64,000 bases of DNA from Pelomonas sp965229315 (GCF_965229315.1 NZ_CBDDJA010000002.1:1116001-1180000), one strand, 5' to 3'; counted from the stretch's first letter, positions 34,470 to 44,240 are shown. A program made the numbers and translations. The notes: generated by a model from the sequence alone, not told the origin.

Positions 34470-35120
34470 TCAGGGCGTGCCGGCCAGCAGCACCATCAGC
34501 GCACCGGCCCCACCATCGCTGGCGCGCGCCTGCACGAAGGCCAGCACCTCGCTCTTCTGCACCAGCCAGCGCCGCACGCGGCCCTTGAGCACCGGCTCGC
34601 GCCCCGGCGAGCCGTGGCCTTTGCCGTGGATGACGCGCACGCAGCGCAGGCCGCGCCGCGCGCTGTCGTGGATGAACAGGCCCAGCGCCTCGCGCGCGCC
34701 GTCGCGGCGCAGGCCGTGCAGGTCCAGCTGCGCCTGCAGCGACCAGTGGCCGCGGCGCAGCTTGCGCACCACTTCCAGCGAGATGCCCTCGCGTCGGAAG
34801 GACAGTGTCTCGTCGGTCTCCAGCAGCGAGTCGATGTCGATCTCGTCCGACAGCGCCTGCAGCAGCACCGCGCGTTCGTCGGCCTGCCGTTGGCGCGGTT
34901 CGGGCTCGGGCGGCTCGCGGTCATGGATGACGCGCGCCACGCGGCGCATCGGCGTCACCGGGCCGACCGTCAGCTCGAAGACGCGCCGCTCCTGTTCGGC
35001 CAGCCGCATGGCCGCCGCCAGCCGTTCGCGCTCCACCTCGGCTGCCAGCCGCGCCGCGGCCAGCTCGCGGGCCAGCGGCTTCAGGTCGGCCAGGCTGCGC
35101 ACGGTGAGCGGCTTGCTCAC
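34470..35120 (-). CDS. Smr domain protein
   Basis: A 216-residue protein with a C-terminal Smr domain (about 120-205): LDLHGLRRDGAREALGLFI, CVRVIHGKGHGS and LKGRVRRWL. Smr domains are nucleases or RNA/DNA-binding modules related to the MutS2 C-terminus. The N-terminal half is a charged helical region. A GTG at 35120 that overlaps the radC stop by four bases is the likely start. Coupling to radC suggests a shared role in DNA transactions, though neither function is settled. Confidence 0.88.
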   Translation of the reverse strand: MSKPLTVRSLADLKPLARELAAARLAAEVERERLAAAMRLAEQERRVFELTVGPVTPMRRVARVIHDREPPEPEPRQRQADERAVLLQALSDEIDIDSLLETDETLSFRREGISLEVVRKLRRGHWSLQAQLDLHGLRRDGAREALGLFIHDSARRGLRCVRVIHGKGHGSPGREPVLKGRVRRWLVQKSEVLAFVQARASDGGAGALMVLLAGTP

Positions 35121-35791
35121 AGCAAGCCCCGCTCGGCAAAAGAGACGACCCCGGTCGCACCGACGACGAGGTGGTCCACCACGCGCACGTCCACCAGTGC
35201 CAGTGCCTGCGTCAACTGGCGGGTCAACTGCTCGTCCGCCCTGGAGGGCTCGGCGTGGCCACTGGGGTGGTTGTGCGCCAGGATGGCCGCGCCGGCGCCC
35301 AGCGCCAGCGCGCGCTTGACCACCTCGCGCGGGTGCACCGTCGTGTGTGACAGCGAGCCCTGGAACAGCGTCTCCATCGCGATCAGCTTGAGCTGCGCAT
35401 CCAGGAACAGCACGGCGAAGACTTCGTGCCCCAGGCCGCCCAGGTGCAGGCGCAGGTAGGTCTTGACCGTGTCGACGTCGGTCATCGCCGACTTCTCGGC
35501 CAGGCGCTGGTTCAGCGAGCGCCGTGCGATCTCCAGCACCGCGGCAATCTCCGCGCGCTTGGCCGGCCCCAGGCCCTTGACCTTGCCCAGGTCCTGCACG
35601 TTGGCGGCCAGCAGCCCGGCCCAGCCGCCGAAACGGTCCAGCAGGCTCTGCGCCAGTTGCAGCACGGGCATGCCCTTGAGCCCCGTGCGCAGCAGCAGCG
35701 CCAGCAGTTCGGCGTCCGCCAACGCCTGCGGGCCGCGTGCGAGCAGCTTCTCGCGCGGGCGGGCGTCCGGAGGCAGGTGGGTCAGCGACAT
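35117..35791 (-). CDS. radC: RadC family JAB-domain protein
   Basis: A 224-residue protein with an N-terminal helix-hairpin-helix region (LGKVKGLGPAKRAEI) and a C-terminal JAMM metallo-domain, with metal-binding HNHPSG at 173-178 and a downstream Asp in RADEQLT. Despite its name, a DNA-repair role is not established. It is divergent from fkpB, with 41 bases between start codons. Confidence 0.95.
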   Translation of the reverse strand: MSLTHLPPDARPREKLLARGPQALADAELLALLLRTGLKGMPVLQLAQSLLDRFGGWAGLLAANVQDLGKVKGLGPAKRAEIAAVLEIARRSLNQRLAEKSAMTDVDTVKTYLRLHLGGLGHEVFAVLFLDAQLKLIAMETLFQGSLSHTTVHPREVVKRALALGAGAAILAHNHPSGHAEPSRADEQLTRQLTQALALVDVRVVDHLVVGATGVVSFAERGLL

Positions 35792-35796
35792 AAAAT
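35791..35796 (+). promoter_or_regulatory. Candidate -10 element for fkpB-ispH
   Basis: taaaat followed by cgcc, 36 bases upstream of the fkpB ATG and touching the radC start codon. The -35 is not obvious. The same taaaatc form recurs before nlpD, greA and ftsH in this window. Confidence 0.4.
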
Positions 35797-35832
35797 CGCC
35801 CGCAGTCTAGCCAAGCAGCTTCTGCCGCCCCC

Positions 35833-36276
35833 ATGAACCCCATCCAGGCCGGGTCCTTCCTGACCTTGCATTACCGGCTCTCAGGCCCGGACGGTGCCGA
35901 CCTCGTCAACACCTTCGGCGACAAGCCGGCCACGTTGTCGATTGGCGCCGGCCAGCTGTCGCCGGCCATCGAGGCCCGCCTCATCGGCCTGCCCGAGGGC
36001 GCGCGGGAGCGTTTCGAGCTGGCGCCCGGCGAGGCGTTCGGCGAGCGCAACCCCGAGCTGCTGCAGCGCGTGAAGCTGTCGCTGTTGCGCCAACTGGGCG
36101 ACCCGGACGAAGCCTATTCGGTCGGCGACGTGGTGCAGTTTCCGGGCCCGGACGGGCAGGGGGGCTATGCCGGCGTCGTGCGCGAGGTGGCCGAGGAGGC
36201 GCTGCTGTTCGACTTCAACCATCCGCTCGCTGGCCAGCCGGTGAGCTTCGAAGTGCAAGTGATCGGGGTGTTGTGA
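35833..36276 (+). CDS. fkpB: FKBP-type peptidyl-prolyl isomerase
   Basis: A 147-residue SlpA/FkpB-type prolyl isomerase. The FKBP fold is interrupted by the insert-in-flap domain: LHYRLSGPDGADLVNTFGDKPATLSIGAGQLSPAIEARLIGLPEGAR gives the catalytic part, EAFGERNPELLQRV the start of the chaperone-like insert, and DFNHPLAGQPVSFEV the return strand. It is cytosolic with folding/chaperone activity. It adjoins ispH (one-base overlap), as in E. coli. Confidence 0.95.
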   Translation: MNPIQAGSFLTLHYRLSGPDGADLVNTFGDKPATLSIGAGQLSPAIEARLIGLPEGARERFELAPGEAFGERNPELLQRVKLSLLRQLGDPDEAYSVGDVVQFPGPDGQGGYAGVVREVAEEALLFDFNHPLAGQPVSFEVQVIGVL

Positions 36277-37253
36277 TGGAGGCGAAAGTGCAACCCCAGG
36301 AAGTGCTGTTGGCCGAGCCGCGCGGTTTCTGTGCCGGGGTGGACCGCGCCATCGAGATCGTCGAGCGTGCGCTGGTCAAGTTCGGCGCGCCCATCTACGT
36401 GCGCCACGAGATCGTGCACAACACCTACGTCGTCAACGACCTGAAGTCGCGCGGCGCGATCTTCATCGAGGACCTGGCCGACGTGCCGGCCGGCGCCACG
36501 CTGGTGTTCAGCGCCCACGGCGTCAGCCAGGAGGTGCGCCGCGAGGCGCAGGCGCGCGGCTTCCAGATCTTCGACGCGACCTGCCCGCTGGTGACCAAGG
36601 TGCACGTCGAGGTGGCCAAGCTGCACCGCGAGGGCTATGAGTTCATCATGATCGGCCACAAGGGGCACCCCGAGGTCGAGGGCACGATGGGCCAACTCAG
36701 CGAGGGGATCTTCCTTGTCGAGGACGTGCAGGACGTGGCAAAGGTGCAGGTCACCAACCCCGCCAGGCTCGCGGTCGTCACGCAGACCACACTCAGCGTG
36801 GACGACGCGGCCGAGATCCTCGCCGAGGTCAAGCGCGTGTTCCCGCAGGTGCGCGAACCGAAGAAGCAGGACATCTGCTACGCCACGCAGAACCGCCAGG
36901 ACGCCGTGAAGCTGCTGGCGCCCAAGGTGGACGTGGTCATCGTCGTCGGCAGCCCCACCAGCTCCAACAGCAACCGGCTGCGCGAACTGGCCGAGCGGCT
37001 GGGCACGCCCGGCTACATGGTCGACGCGGCCGAGGACCTGAAGGCCGAATGGCTGACGGACCGCCCGCGCGTGGGCCTGACGGCCGGCGCCTCGGCACCC
37101 GACGTGCTGGTGCAGGCCGTCATCGACCGGCTGCGGGCGATGGGCGCGACGACGGTGCGCAGCCTGCCGGGCGTCGAGGAGCATGTGCGCTTCCCGCTGC
37201 CGATGGGCCTGGGTGACAAGTCCATGGCCGAGGCGAGTTCCTCGCGATCCTGA
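36276..37253 (+). CDS. ispH: 4-hydroxy-3-methylbut-2-enyl diphosphate reductase
   Basis: A 325-residue Fe-S enzyme in the last step of the MEP isoprenoid pathway, making IPP and DMAPP. Cluster cysteines appear in EPRGFCAGVDRA, DATCPLVTKVH and DICYATQNRQ; the active-site TQTTLS and GSPTSSNSNRL are present. The ATG at 36276 is preferred; a GTG three bases earlier is possible. It is followed by an intrinsic terminator. Confidence 0.97.
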   Translation: MEAKVQPQEVLLAEPRGFCAGVDRAIEIVERALVKFGAPIYVRHEIVHNTYVVNDLKSRGAIFIEDLADVPAGATLVFSAHGVSQEVRREAQARGFQIFDATCPLVTKVHVEVAKLHREGYEFIMIGHKGHPEVEGTMGQLSEGIFLVEDVQDVAKVQVTNPARLAVVTQTTLSVDDAAEILAEVKRVFPQVREPKKQDICYATQNRQDAVKLLAPKVDVVIVVGSPTSSNSNRLRELAERLGTPGYMVDAAEDLKAEWLTDRPRVGLTAGASAPDVLVQAVIDRLRAMGATTVRSLPGVEEHVRFPLPMGLGDKSMAEASSSRS

Positions 37254-37273
37254 CCCGGCGCCTCGCACACCCG

Positions 37274-37300
37274 GCGGCGCCTGACATCGGCGCCGCTTTT
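37274..37300 (+). terminator. Intrinsic terminator after ispH
   Basis: An 8-bp GC-rich stem (gcggcgcc/ggcgccgc) with a 7-base loop, followed by tttt. It separates fkpB-ispH from serS. Confidence 0.7.
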
Positions 37301-37334
37301 GCGTTTGAATGCATTCGAATCCTGAAAGACACCC

Positions 37335-38630
<1,296 letters not shown>

Positions 38631-38631
38631 T

Positions 38632-38662
38632 TTGCAACGAGTGACGAAAACCTGCCTATAAT
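38632..38662 (+). promoter_or_regulatory. Promoter for tRNA-Ser
   Basis: A consensus -10 box, tataat, lies at 38657-38662, 25 bases before the tRNA; a ttgcaa candidate -35 is about 19 bases further upstream. The box falls just after the serS stop codon. Confidence 0.55.
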
Positions 38663-38687
38663 GGTGGGCTTCACTCGCACCGAACCA

Positions 38688-38776
<89 letters not shown>

Positions 38777-38791
38777 TTGTCGCTCGTCGAC

Positions 38792-38830
38792 ATGCAAGAA
38801 GGCCAGTCCACCGGACTGGCCTTCTTGCAT
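38792..38830. terminator. Perfect 18-bp hairpin between tRNA-Ser and a convergent gene
   Basis: Arms at 38792-38809 and 38813-38830 are exact complements with a 3-base loop (acc). It sits between tRNA-Ser and the 3' end of the convergent dehydrogenase gene. The T-run is weak (catttc), so it may act as a bidirectional terminator or transcript-end stabiliser. Confidence 0.65.
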
Positions 38831-38845
38831 TTCAGCCATCGATCT

Positions 38846-40189
38846 TCAACGGGGCGTGACGCGCCACACCGTGTTGCCCACGTCATCCACCACCAGCAGC
38901 GCGCCGCGCGTGTCCATCGCCACGCCCACCGGCCGGCCCTGCGCCTTGCCGTCCTTGTTGACGAAGCCGGTCAGCACGTCGATGGGCAGGCCTTGCGGCT
39001 TGCCGTCCTTGAAGGGCAGGTACACGACCTTGTAGCCGGACAGCGGGTTGCGGTTCCACGAGCCGTGCAGGCCGATGAAGACGCCGCTGTCGCCCTGGCC
39101 TGCCGCCAGCGCTGCGGGCAGTTTGCCGTTTGCGGCTGTCAGGCCCAGTGCCGCCACGTGTGCGCCCAGTGCGTAATCCGGCGCCACCGCGCGCTGCACG
39201 AGGTCGGGCCGCTGCGGCTTCACGCGGTCGTCCACGTGCTGGCCGTACCAGCTGTAGGGCCAGCCGTAGAAGGCGCCATCGCGTACCGAGGTGAGGTAGT
39301 CGGGCACGAGGTCGCTGCCGAGTTCGTCGCGTTCGTTGGCGACCGTCCACAGCACCTGAGTTCCACCACTCGCCATCCAGGCCATGCCGTTGGGGTTGCG
39401 CAGGCCGGTGGCGAACAGCCGCTTGTTGCCCGTGGCGCGGTCGATTTCCCAGATGGCGGCGCGTCCTTCCTCGGCCGCGATGCCGTTCTCGGCCACATTG
39501 CTGTTGGAGCCCACGGTCGCGTAGAGCCTGCTGCCGTCCGGGCTGGCGATCAGCGACTTGGTCCAGTGGTGGTTGATGTCGCCTGCGGGCAGGTCGGTGA
39601 GCTTGCGGCCGCTGGCGGGGTCGATCTGGGTCTGGCCGGCCTTGTAGGGATAGGCGATCACGGCGTCGGTGTTGGCCACGTAGAAGGTGTCGCCCACCAG
39701 CGCCATGCCGAACGGCGAGTTCAGGCCGGACAGGAATACCTCGCGCACCTCGGGCCTGCCGTCGCCGTCGGCGTCGCGCAGCAGCGTGATGCGGTTGGCG
39801 CTGGCCGGCGCGGCACCGGCGCGCTTTTGCACCATCTTCATGGCGACGCCCTTGATGCCCTTGCCATCATCGGGGCGCGGTGGCGCGTTGGTCTCGGCCA
39901 CCAGCACGTCGCCGTTGGGCAGCACGTGGACCCAGCGCGGGTGGTCCAGCCCCGTGGCGAACGCCGCCACCTGCGTGCCGGCCGCAGCGGTAGGCGCCTT
40001 GCCGTCGGCCCAGGGTTCGGCCGGTGCGATGTTCACTGTCGGCAGCAGCGACTTGACCGGCTTGACCAGCGTGGGATTGGGACCGACATCGCCGTTGAGT
40101 GGCAGCTTGCTCGTGTCGGCGTGCGCCGCGAGTGCCACCACCGTCAGTGCGAGAGCGGTGATGCCGGTAGGGGTTGCAAAACGGGGCAT
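38846..40189 (-). CDS. PQQ-dependent sugar (sorbosone-type) dehydrogenase, secreted
   Basis: A 447-residue periplasmic protein with signal peptide (1 to about 24, cut after AAHA). The body is a six-bladed beta-propeller of the sorbosone/glucose dehydrogenase family: TGLDHPRWVHVLPNGDVLVAET, LSGLNSPFGMAL, INHHWTKSLIASPDGSRLYATVGS, EIDRATGNKRLFATGLRNPNGMAW and GVFIGLHGSWNRNPLSGYKVV. The repeated blade motifs and catalytic-type His residues suggest oxidation of an aldose or related compound with PQQ. No pqq synthesis genes are in the window. It lies 63 bases after the multicopper oxidase on the same strand. Confidence 0.85.
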   Translation of the reverse strand: MPRFATPTGITALALTVVALAAHADTSKLPLNGDVGPNPTLVKPVKSLLPTVNIAPAEPWADGKAPTAAAGTQVAAFATGLDHPRWVHVLPNGDVLVAETNAPPRPDDGKGIKGVAMKMVQKRAGAAPASANRITLLRDADGDGRPEVREVFLSGLNSPFGMALVGDTFYVANTDAVIAYPYKAGQTQIDPASGRKLTDLPAGDINHHWTKSLIASPDGSRLYATVGSNSNVAENGIAAEEGRAAIWEIDRATGNKRLFATGLRNPNGMAWMASGGTQVLWTVANERDELGSDLVPDYLTSVRDGAFYGWPYSWYGQHVDDRVKPQRPDLVQRAVAPDYALGAHVAALGLTAANGKLPAALAAGQGDSGVFIGLHGSWNRNPLSGYKVVYLPFKDGKPQGLPIDVLTGFVNKDGKAQGRPVGVAMDTRGALLVVDDVGNTVWRVTPR

Positions 40190-40252
40190 GGTGGGTGCTT
40201 TCAGCGGTGGCGATCCCGCTGTCTGGCAATCAGCATGCCCGTGGGCGGCGGC

Positions 40253-41635
40253 TCAGTGCCCGTGGTGGTCGTGCGGCTTGCGGATCTGCACGTCGGCGGC
40301 CCCTGGCTGCGGCGCGGCGCCGGGTGCGCCCGGCGCGGGCGGCGCATCGCCCACCTCCCGCGCCAGCGTGCCGGGCGGGTGCTGGAACCAGCCCGGGTCC
40401 GTGTAGTCGCCACGCGCCAGGCCGCGCCGCACCTTCAGCAGGCTGAACATGCCGCCCATGCCGATGGCGCCGAACGGGCCGTCGCCGGCCATCATGGGCG
40501 CCGTGTTGGCCGGCCCGGGCATCATCATCTCGGTCATCTCGTGCATGCCGCCCTGGCCCATGGCCATGTAGCCGGGCACGAGCTTGCGGATCTTGTCCTC
40601 CAGGTCGCTGGCGTCCACGCCCAGCATCGTCGGCACGCCGTGGCCCATCGCGTTCATCGTGTGGTGGGCCTTGTGGCAGTGCAGCGCCCAGTCGCCTTCC
40701 TCGTCGGCGACGAGTTCGATCTGGCGCATCTGGCCCACCGCCACGTCGGTCGTCACCTCGGGCCAGCGGGCCGTGCGCGGCACCGGGCCGCCGTCCGTGC
40801 CGGTGACGGTGAACTCGTGGCCGTGGATGTGGATGGGGTGGTTGGTCATCGTCAGGTTGCCGATGCGGATGCGCACCCGGTCGCCCTGGCGCGCCACCAG
40901 CGGCGCGATGCCCGGGAACACGCGGCTGTTCCAGCTCCACAGGTTGAAGTCCAGCATCGTCATGATCCGGGGTGTGGCGCTGCCGGGCTCGATGTCGTAG
41001 GCGTTCAGCAGGAAGGCGTAGTCGCGGTCCACCGCGTCGATCTGCGGGTGCTTGGCCTTCGGATGCGTGATCCACAGTCCCATCATGCCCATGGCCATCT
41101 GCACCATCTCGTCGGCATGGGGGTGGTACATGAACGTGCCGGGGCGGCGCGCGACGAACTCGTAGACCCAGGTCTTGCCCGGCGGGATGGCCGGCTGCGT
41201 CAGGCCGCTGACGCCGTCCATGCCGTTGGGCAGGCGCTGGCCGTGCCAGTGCATCGTCGTCGGCTCGGGCAGGCGGTTGGTCACGTAGATGCGCACGCGG
41301 TCGCCTTCGACGACCTCGATGGTCGGGCCCGGGCTCTGGCCGTTGTAGCCCCACAGGCGCGCCGTGAAGCCGGGCGCCATCTCGCGCATCACGGGCTCGG
41401 CGACGAGGTGGAACTCCTTGACCCCGGCGTTCATGCGCCACGGGCAGGTCCAGCCGTTCAGCGTGACCACGGGGTTGTAGGGTCGCCCGTTGGGCGGGAC
41501 GAGCGGGCTTTGCGTGTCGGGCGAGGTTTGCGTGACGGGTTCGGGCACGGCCGCGAGGGCGACCTTGGAGACCGCGGCGAGCGAAACCAGGGAGGTGGCG
41601 GAAGCACCTGCGAGCAAGGAGCGTCGGTTGAGCAT
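40253..41635 (-). CDS. Two-domain multicopper oxidase, Tat-exported
   Basis: A 460-residue periplasmic oxidase. A twin-arginine signal (NRRSLLAG, residues 3-10) is followed by a first cupredoxin domain (about 95-190) with HWHG (129-132) and HPH (171-173), and a second (about 225-345) with HPIHIHGH (266-273) and HCHKAHHTMNAM (319-330). These supply type 2/3 copper ligands, while type 1 ligands are visible only in the second domain. A Met-rich tail (357-396), MVQMAMGMMG at 177-186 and a terminal HDHHGH add possible copper-binding sites. It is shorter than three-domain CopA/CueO. A role in copper oxidation and tolerance is inferred. Confidence 0.9.
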   Translation of the reverse strand: MLNRRSLLAGASATSLVSLAAVSKVALAAVPEPVTQTSPDTQSPLVPPNGRPYNPVVTLNGWTCPWRMNAGVKEFHLVAEPVMREMAPGFTARLWGYNGQSPGPTIEVVEGDRVRIYVTNRLPEPTTMHWHGQRLPNGMDGVSGLTQPAIPPGKTWVYEFVARRPGTFMYHPHADEMVQMAMGMMGLWITHPKAKHPQIDAVDRDYAFLLNAYDIEPGSATPRIMTMLDFNLWSWNSRVFPGIAPLVARQGDRVRIRIGNLTMTNHPIHIHGHEFTVTGTDGGPVPRTARWPEVTTDVAVGQMRQIELVADEEGDWALHCHKAHHTMNAMGHGVPTMLGVDASDLEDKIRKLVPGYMAMGQGGMHEMTEMMMPGPANTAPMMAGDGPFGAIGMGGMFSLLKVRRGLARGDYTDPGWFQHPPGTLAREVGDAPPAPGAPGAAPQPGAADVQIRKPHDHHGH

Positions 41636-41649
41636 GGGGTCCTCGGGAT

Positions 41650-43026
41650 TCAGTGGGCGGCCGCAGCGGCGGGAGCGGCCTGCGCGGCCGGGCCGGGCAG
41701 GGCCGGCGTGACGGGGCCGACAAGGGCCTGGTCGAGGTCGGCCTGGGCGAGCCAGAAGTCGCGCAGCGCGTCCTGCGCCGCGCTGGTGGCCGCGACCTGC
41801 GCACGCGCATCGGCCAGCAGCTCGAAGACGCCAATCAGCATCGCGTTGTAGCGCAGCAGCTGCTCCTTGGAGATGCGCCGGGCCAGCGGCAGCAGCTCGT
41901 CGCGGTGCTGGCGGGCGACGTCGAAACTGCTGCGGTACAGGCCGTAGGCCTCGCGCGCTTCCGAGCGCGCCTGGATGGCGGCGTCGGCCGCCGTGTGCGA
42001 GGCCTCGCGTGCGAGCGCCTGCGCCTTGGGCAGCGGGCCGGGGCCGAACAGCGGCAGCTCCAGCGCGACCTCCCAGCCGCGCTGTGTCGGCATCTCGTTG
42101 GACGCGTTGCGCACCGTGCCCAGCTCCAGCATCGATACCCAGCGCGTGGTGCTCGCCACGTCCAGTTGGCGCGCGGCGCGCTCCAGCGACAGGCGCGCGG
42201 CCTGCACGTCCAGCCGCTGGGTCAGCGCCAGCTGTTCGACATCGGCCTGCTCGCGCGGCGCGGTGGGCAACTCGGGCAGCCGTTCGGGCAGCCGCAGCGC
42301 GGTGCCGTTTTCCAGGCCCAGCAGCCGCACGAGGCGTTCGCGGGCTGCCAGGCGCTGCGCCTGGGCGCGCGCCAGCATCAGCCGCGCCTCGGACTCGAAG
42401 GCCTGCTCGCGGGCCCGCGCCAGCGTGTTGAAGTTGCCGGCGGCCTGCATGCGCCTGGCCAGCTCGGCGCCGGCCTCGGCGGCATCCAACACCTGGCGGC
42501 GAGATGTCAGCGCCTCTTCGGCGGCGACCGCGCGCACCCAGGCACGGCGCGTGTCGGCGGCCAGCGCCAGCACGTCGGCGGCGGCCTGGCGCTGCTCGGC
42601 CTGCAGCCGCTGCTGTTCGGCCACGCGCACCAGCGGCAGCGTCAGCAGCCGGGCCAGGTCGATGTGCCAGCCGCGCTCCAGCTCGACCTCGCTGCCGCGC
42701 GTCAGCCGGCTGAAGCGAAAGCCCGGGTTGGGCAGGCGGCCTGCCTCGGCCACGTCGGCGGCCGTCACGCCCAGTCGGGCGAGGCGGGCCTGCAATGCGC
42801 GGTTGTTCTGCAGCGCGAGTTGCACGGCGGCGTCCGCCGCGAGTGGCTCGCGCAGGGCCTCAGCGAGTTGCCCGGGCGAGGGCAGGGTGGCGGCCAGGGG
42901 TTGGCCGGTGTGCGGCTGCGTGAGTTGGGAGATGGGCGTCAGCGCATCGGGCGGCGTGGTGGCGCAGCCCGTCAGCGCGGCCAGCAGCGCGAGCCCGCTG
43001 GCGCGTGAGGGAAAACGGAAATGCAT
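41650..43026 (-). CDS. TolC-family outer-membrane efflux lipoprotein
   Basis: A 458-residue outer-membrane factor. The signal peptide ends in a lipobox (ALTGC, Cys21). Two similar halves of coiled-coil-forming helices follow, with typical family features: NNRALQARLARLGV, EAGRLPNPGFRFS, and LPLFGPGPLPKAQALARE in the second half. Relatives (CzcC/CusC type) form the exit duct of RND metal pumps, but no RND or membrane-fusion gene is adjacent. It ends 14 bases before the multicopper oxidase and is probably co-transcribed. The start at 43026 places the lipobox normally. Confidence 0.88.
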   Translation of the reverse strand: MHFRFPSRASGLALLAALTGCATTPPDALTPISQLTQPHTGQPLAATLPSPGQLAEALREPLAADAAVQLALQNNRALQARLARLGVTAADVAEAGRLPNPGFRFSRLTRGSEVELERGWHIDLARLLTLPLVRVAEQQRLQAEQRQAAADVLALAADTRRAWVRAVAAEEALTSRRQVLDAAEAGAELARRMQAAGNFNTLARAREQAFESEARLMLARAQAQRLAARERLVRLLGLENGTALRLPERLPELPTAPREQADVEQLALTQRLDVQAARLSLERAARQLDVASTTRWVSMLELGTVRNASNEMPTQRGWEVALELPLFGPGPLPKAQALAREASHTAADAAIQARSEAREAYGLYRSSFDVARQHRDELLPLARRISKEQLLRYNAMLIGVFELLADARAQVAATSAAQDALRDFWLAQADLDQALVGPVTPALPGPAAQAAPAAAAAH

Positions 43027-43101
43027 GCAGGCCTCTCGGGGCGGTGCGAAGACACACCCGCCGCGCACGTCAGGCGGCGGATATAGCGGCAGTGCGCAGG
43101 C

Positions 43102-43428
43102 TCAGGCCCTGGGGGGCGGGTCGGGCAGCGGCGGCACGATGCCGGCCCAGCGCTCGGCGGGTGCCTGGGCGACGCGTTCGGCCGGCGTGGCGGAGGGGGT
43201 GTTCAACACCAGCACCGGCGGTGGCGCGGCGGCCAGGCAGCAGGGCGCGCAGAGCTTGCACGGCTTGGCGCCGTGGTCGTGCACGTCGCCAGCCGGTGAG
43301 GCGTGGTGCGCGTGGCCCGCGTGCTGTTCCTGCACCGGCGGCATCGGCTCGCAACCCAGTTGCCCGGCCGCGAGCAGGCTGCGCAGCGGCAGCAGCACGA
43401 ACAGCAGGCAGAGGACGACGCGGCGCAT
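43102..43428 (-). CDS. Small His/Cys-rich exported protein
   Basis: A 108-residue protein with signal peptide (1 to about 21). The mature part holds HAGHAHH, DVHDHG and CKLCAPCC, then a Pro-rich tail. The His and Cys clusters suggest metal binding. It resembles small DUF2946/CopL-like proteins found near copper genes, but I cannot confirm family membership. It is first in the apparent cassette: small protein, TolC-like lipoprotein, multicopper oxidase, dehydrogenase. Confidence 0.7.
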   Translation of the reverse strand: MRRVVLCLLFVLLPLRSLLAAGQLGCEPMPPVQEQHAGHAHHASPAGDVHDHGAKPCKLCAPCCLAAAPPPVLVLNTPSATPAERVAQAPAERWAGIVPPLPDPPPRA

Positions 43429-43493
43429 GGCGGGCACTGTACCCGGCCCCGGGGCGCTGGCGCGTGGGTCGCGGGTGGCCGTTGGGGCCGTGG

Positions 43494-44240
43494 TTAGACC
43501 AGGCCCTGCTTCGACGCCAGTACGGCGGCCTCGGCGCGGCTGGACACATTGAGCTTCTTGTAGATGCTCTTGATGTGGTCGTTGACGGTGAACCACTTGA
43601 TGCCCATGAGGTTCGCGATCTCCTTGATCGTGAAGCCCTTGCTCAGGTAGGTCAGCACCTCGCTCTCGCGCGGCGTGAGGCGCTCCCATTCGGGCGGCGG
43701 GTCGAGCGCCACGCTGCGGCTGCTGGCGAACGGCGCGTGCGACGACGACAGCGAGCCGAAGCCGGAGTTCAGCGGCATGGTGCCGCTGTCGCTGGACGAG
43801 GCGGGGCGGAAGTGCGACAGCAGCCGGCGCGCGATGGCCGGCGACAGCGGCGGCTGGCCGCGCACGATGCGCTGCAGTTCTTCCACCAGCACCTCGAAGC
43901 GGTCTTCCTTCAACAGGTAGCCGTCGGCGCCGCATTGCAGGGCGGGAAACAGGTGGTCGTCGTCCGAGTACAGCGTCGTGACGATCTTGATCGCGGTCGA
44001 GCCGGTCAGCTCGGTCAGGAACTCCATGCCGTTGCCGTCCGGCAGCTCCAGGTCGACGAGGATGAGCTTGAAGCTGGCGTCGGGGCCGGTGCTGGCCATG
44101 CGGGCGACCTGGCGGCGCGCGTTCTCGAGGTCGCCGACCTCGGTGATCTCCATCGCATCACTGAAGCTCTCGCGCACCACGCGGCACAGGAAGCTGCGGG
44201 CGACGGGGTTGTCTTCGATGATGAGGACTTTGACGGTCAT
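43494..44240 (-). CDS. NarL/LuxR-type response regulator, orphan
   Basis: A 248-residue regulator with a receiver domain (about 3-125; EDN at 9-11, phosphoacceptor Asp63 in LVDLELPDGNG) and a C-terminal LuxR-type helix-turn-helix (about 185-245; LTPRESEVLTYLSKGFTIKEIANLMG, then VNDHIKSIYKKLNV). The usual switch lysine motif KP is absent; YLLKEDRFE is present instead, as in NarL. A Ser-rich linker of about 45 residues joins the domains. No kinase gene is adjacent. Confidence 0.92.
   Translation of the reverse strand: MTVKVLIIEDNPVARSFLCRVVRESFSDAMEITEVGDLENARRQVARMASTGPDASFKLILVDLELPDGNGMEFLTELTGSTAIKIVTTLYSDDDHLFPALQCGADGYLLKEDRFEVLVEELQRIVRGQPPLSPAIARRLLSHFRPASSSDSGTMPLNSGFGSLSSSHAPFASSRSVALDPPPEWERLTPRESEVLTYLSKGFTIKEIANLMGIKWFTVNDHIKSIYKKLNVSSRAEAAVLASKQGLV

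Noticed and set aside
38777..41851. 1024-codon open frame on the plus strand
   Set aside because: Antisense to the dehydrogenase and multicopper oxidase, both of which have clear motifs; composition is that of a shadow frame.
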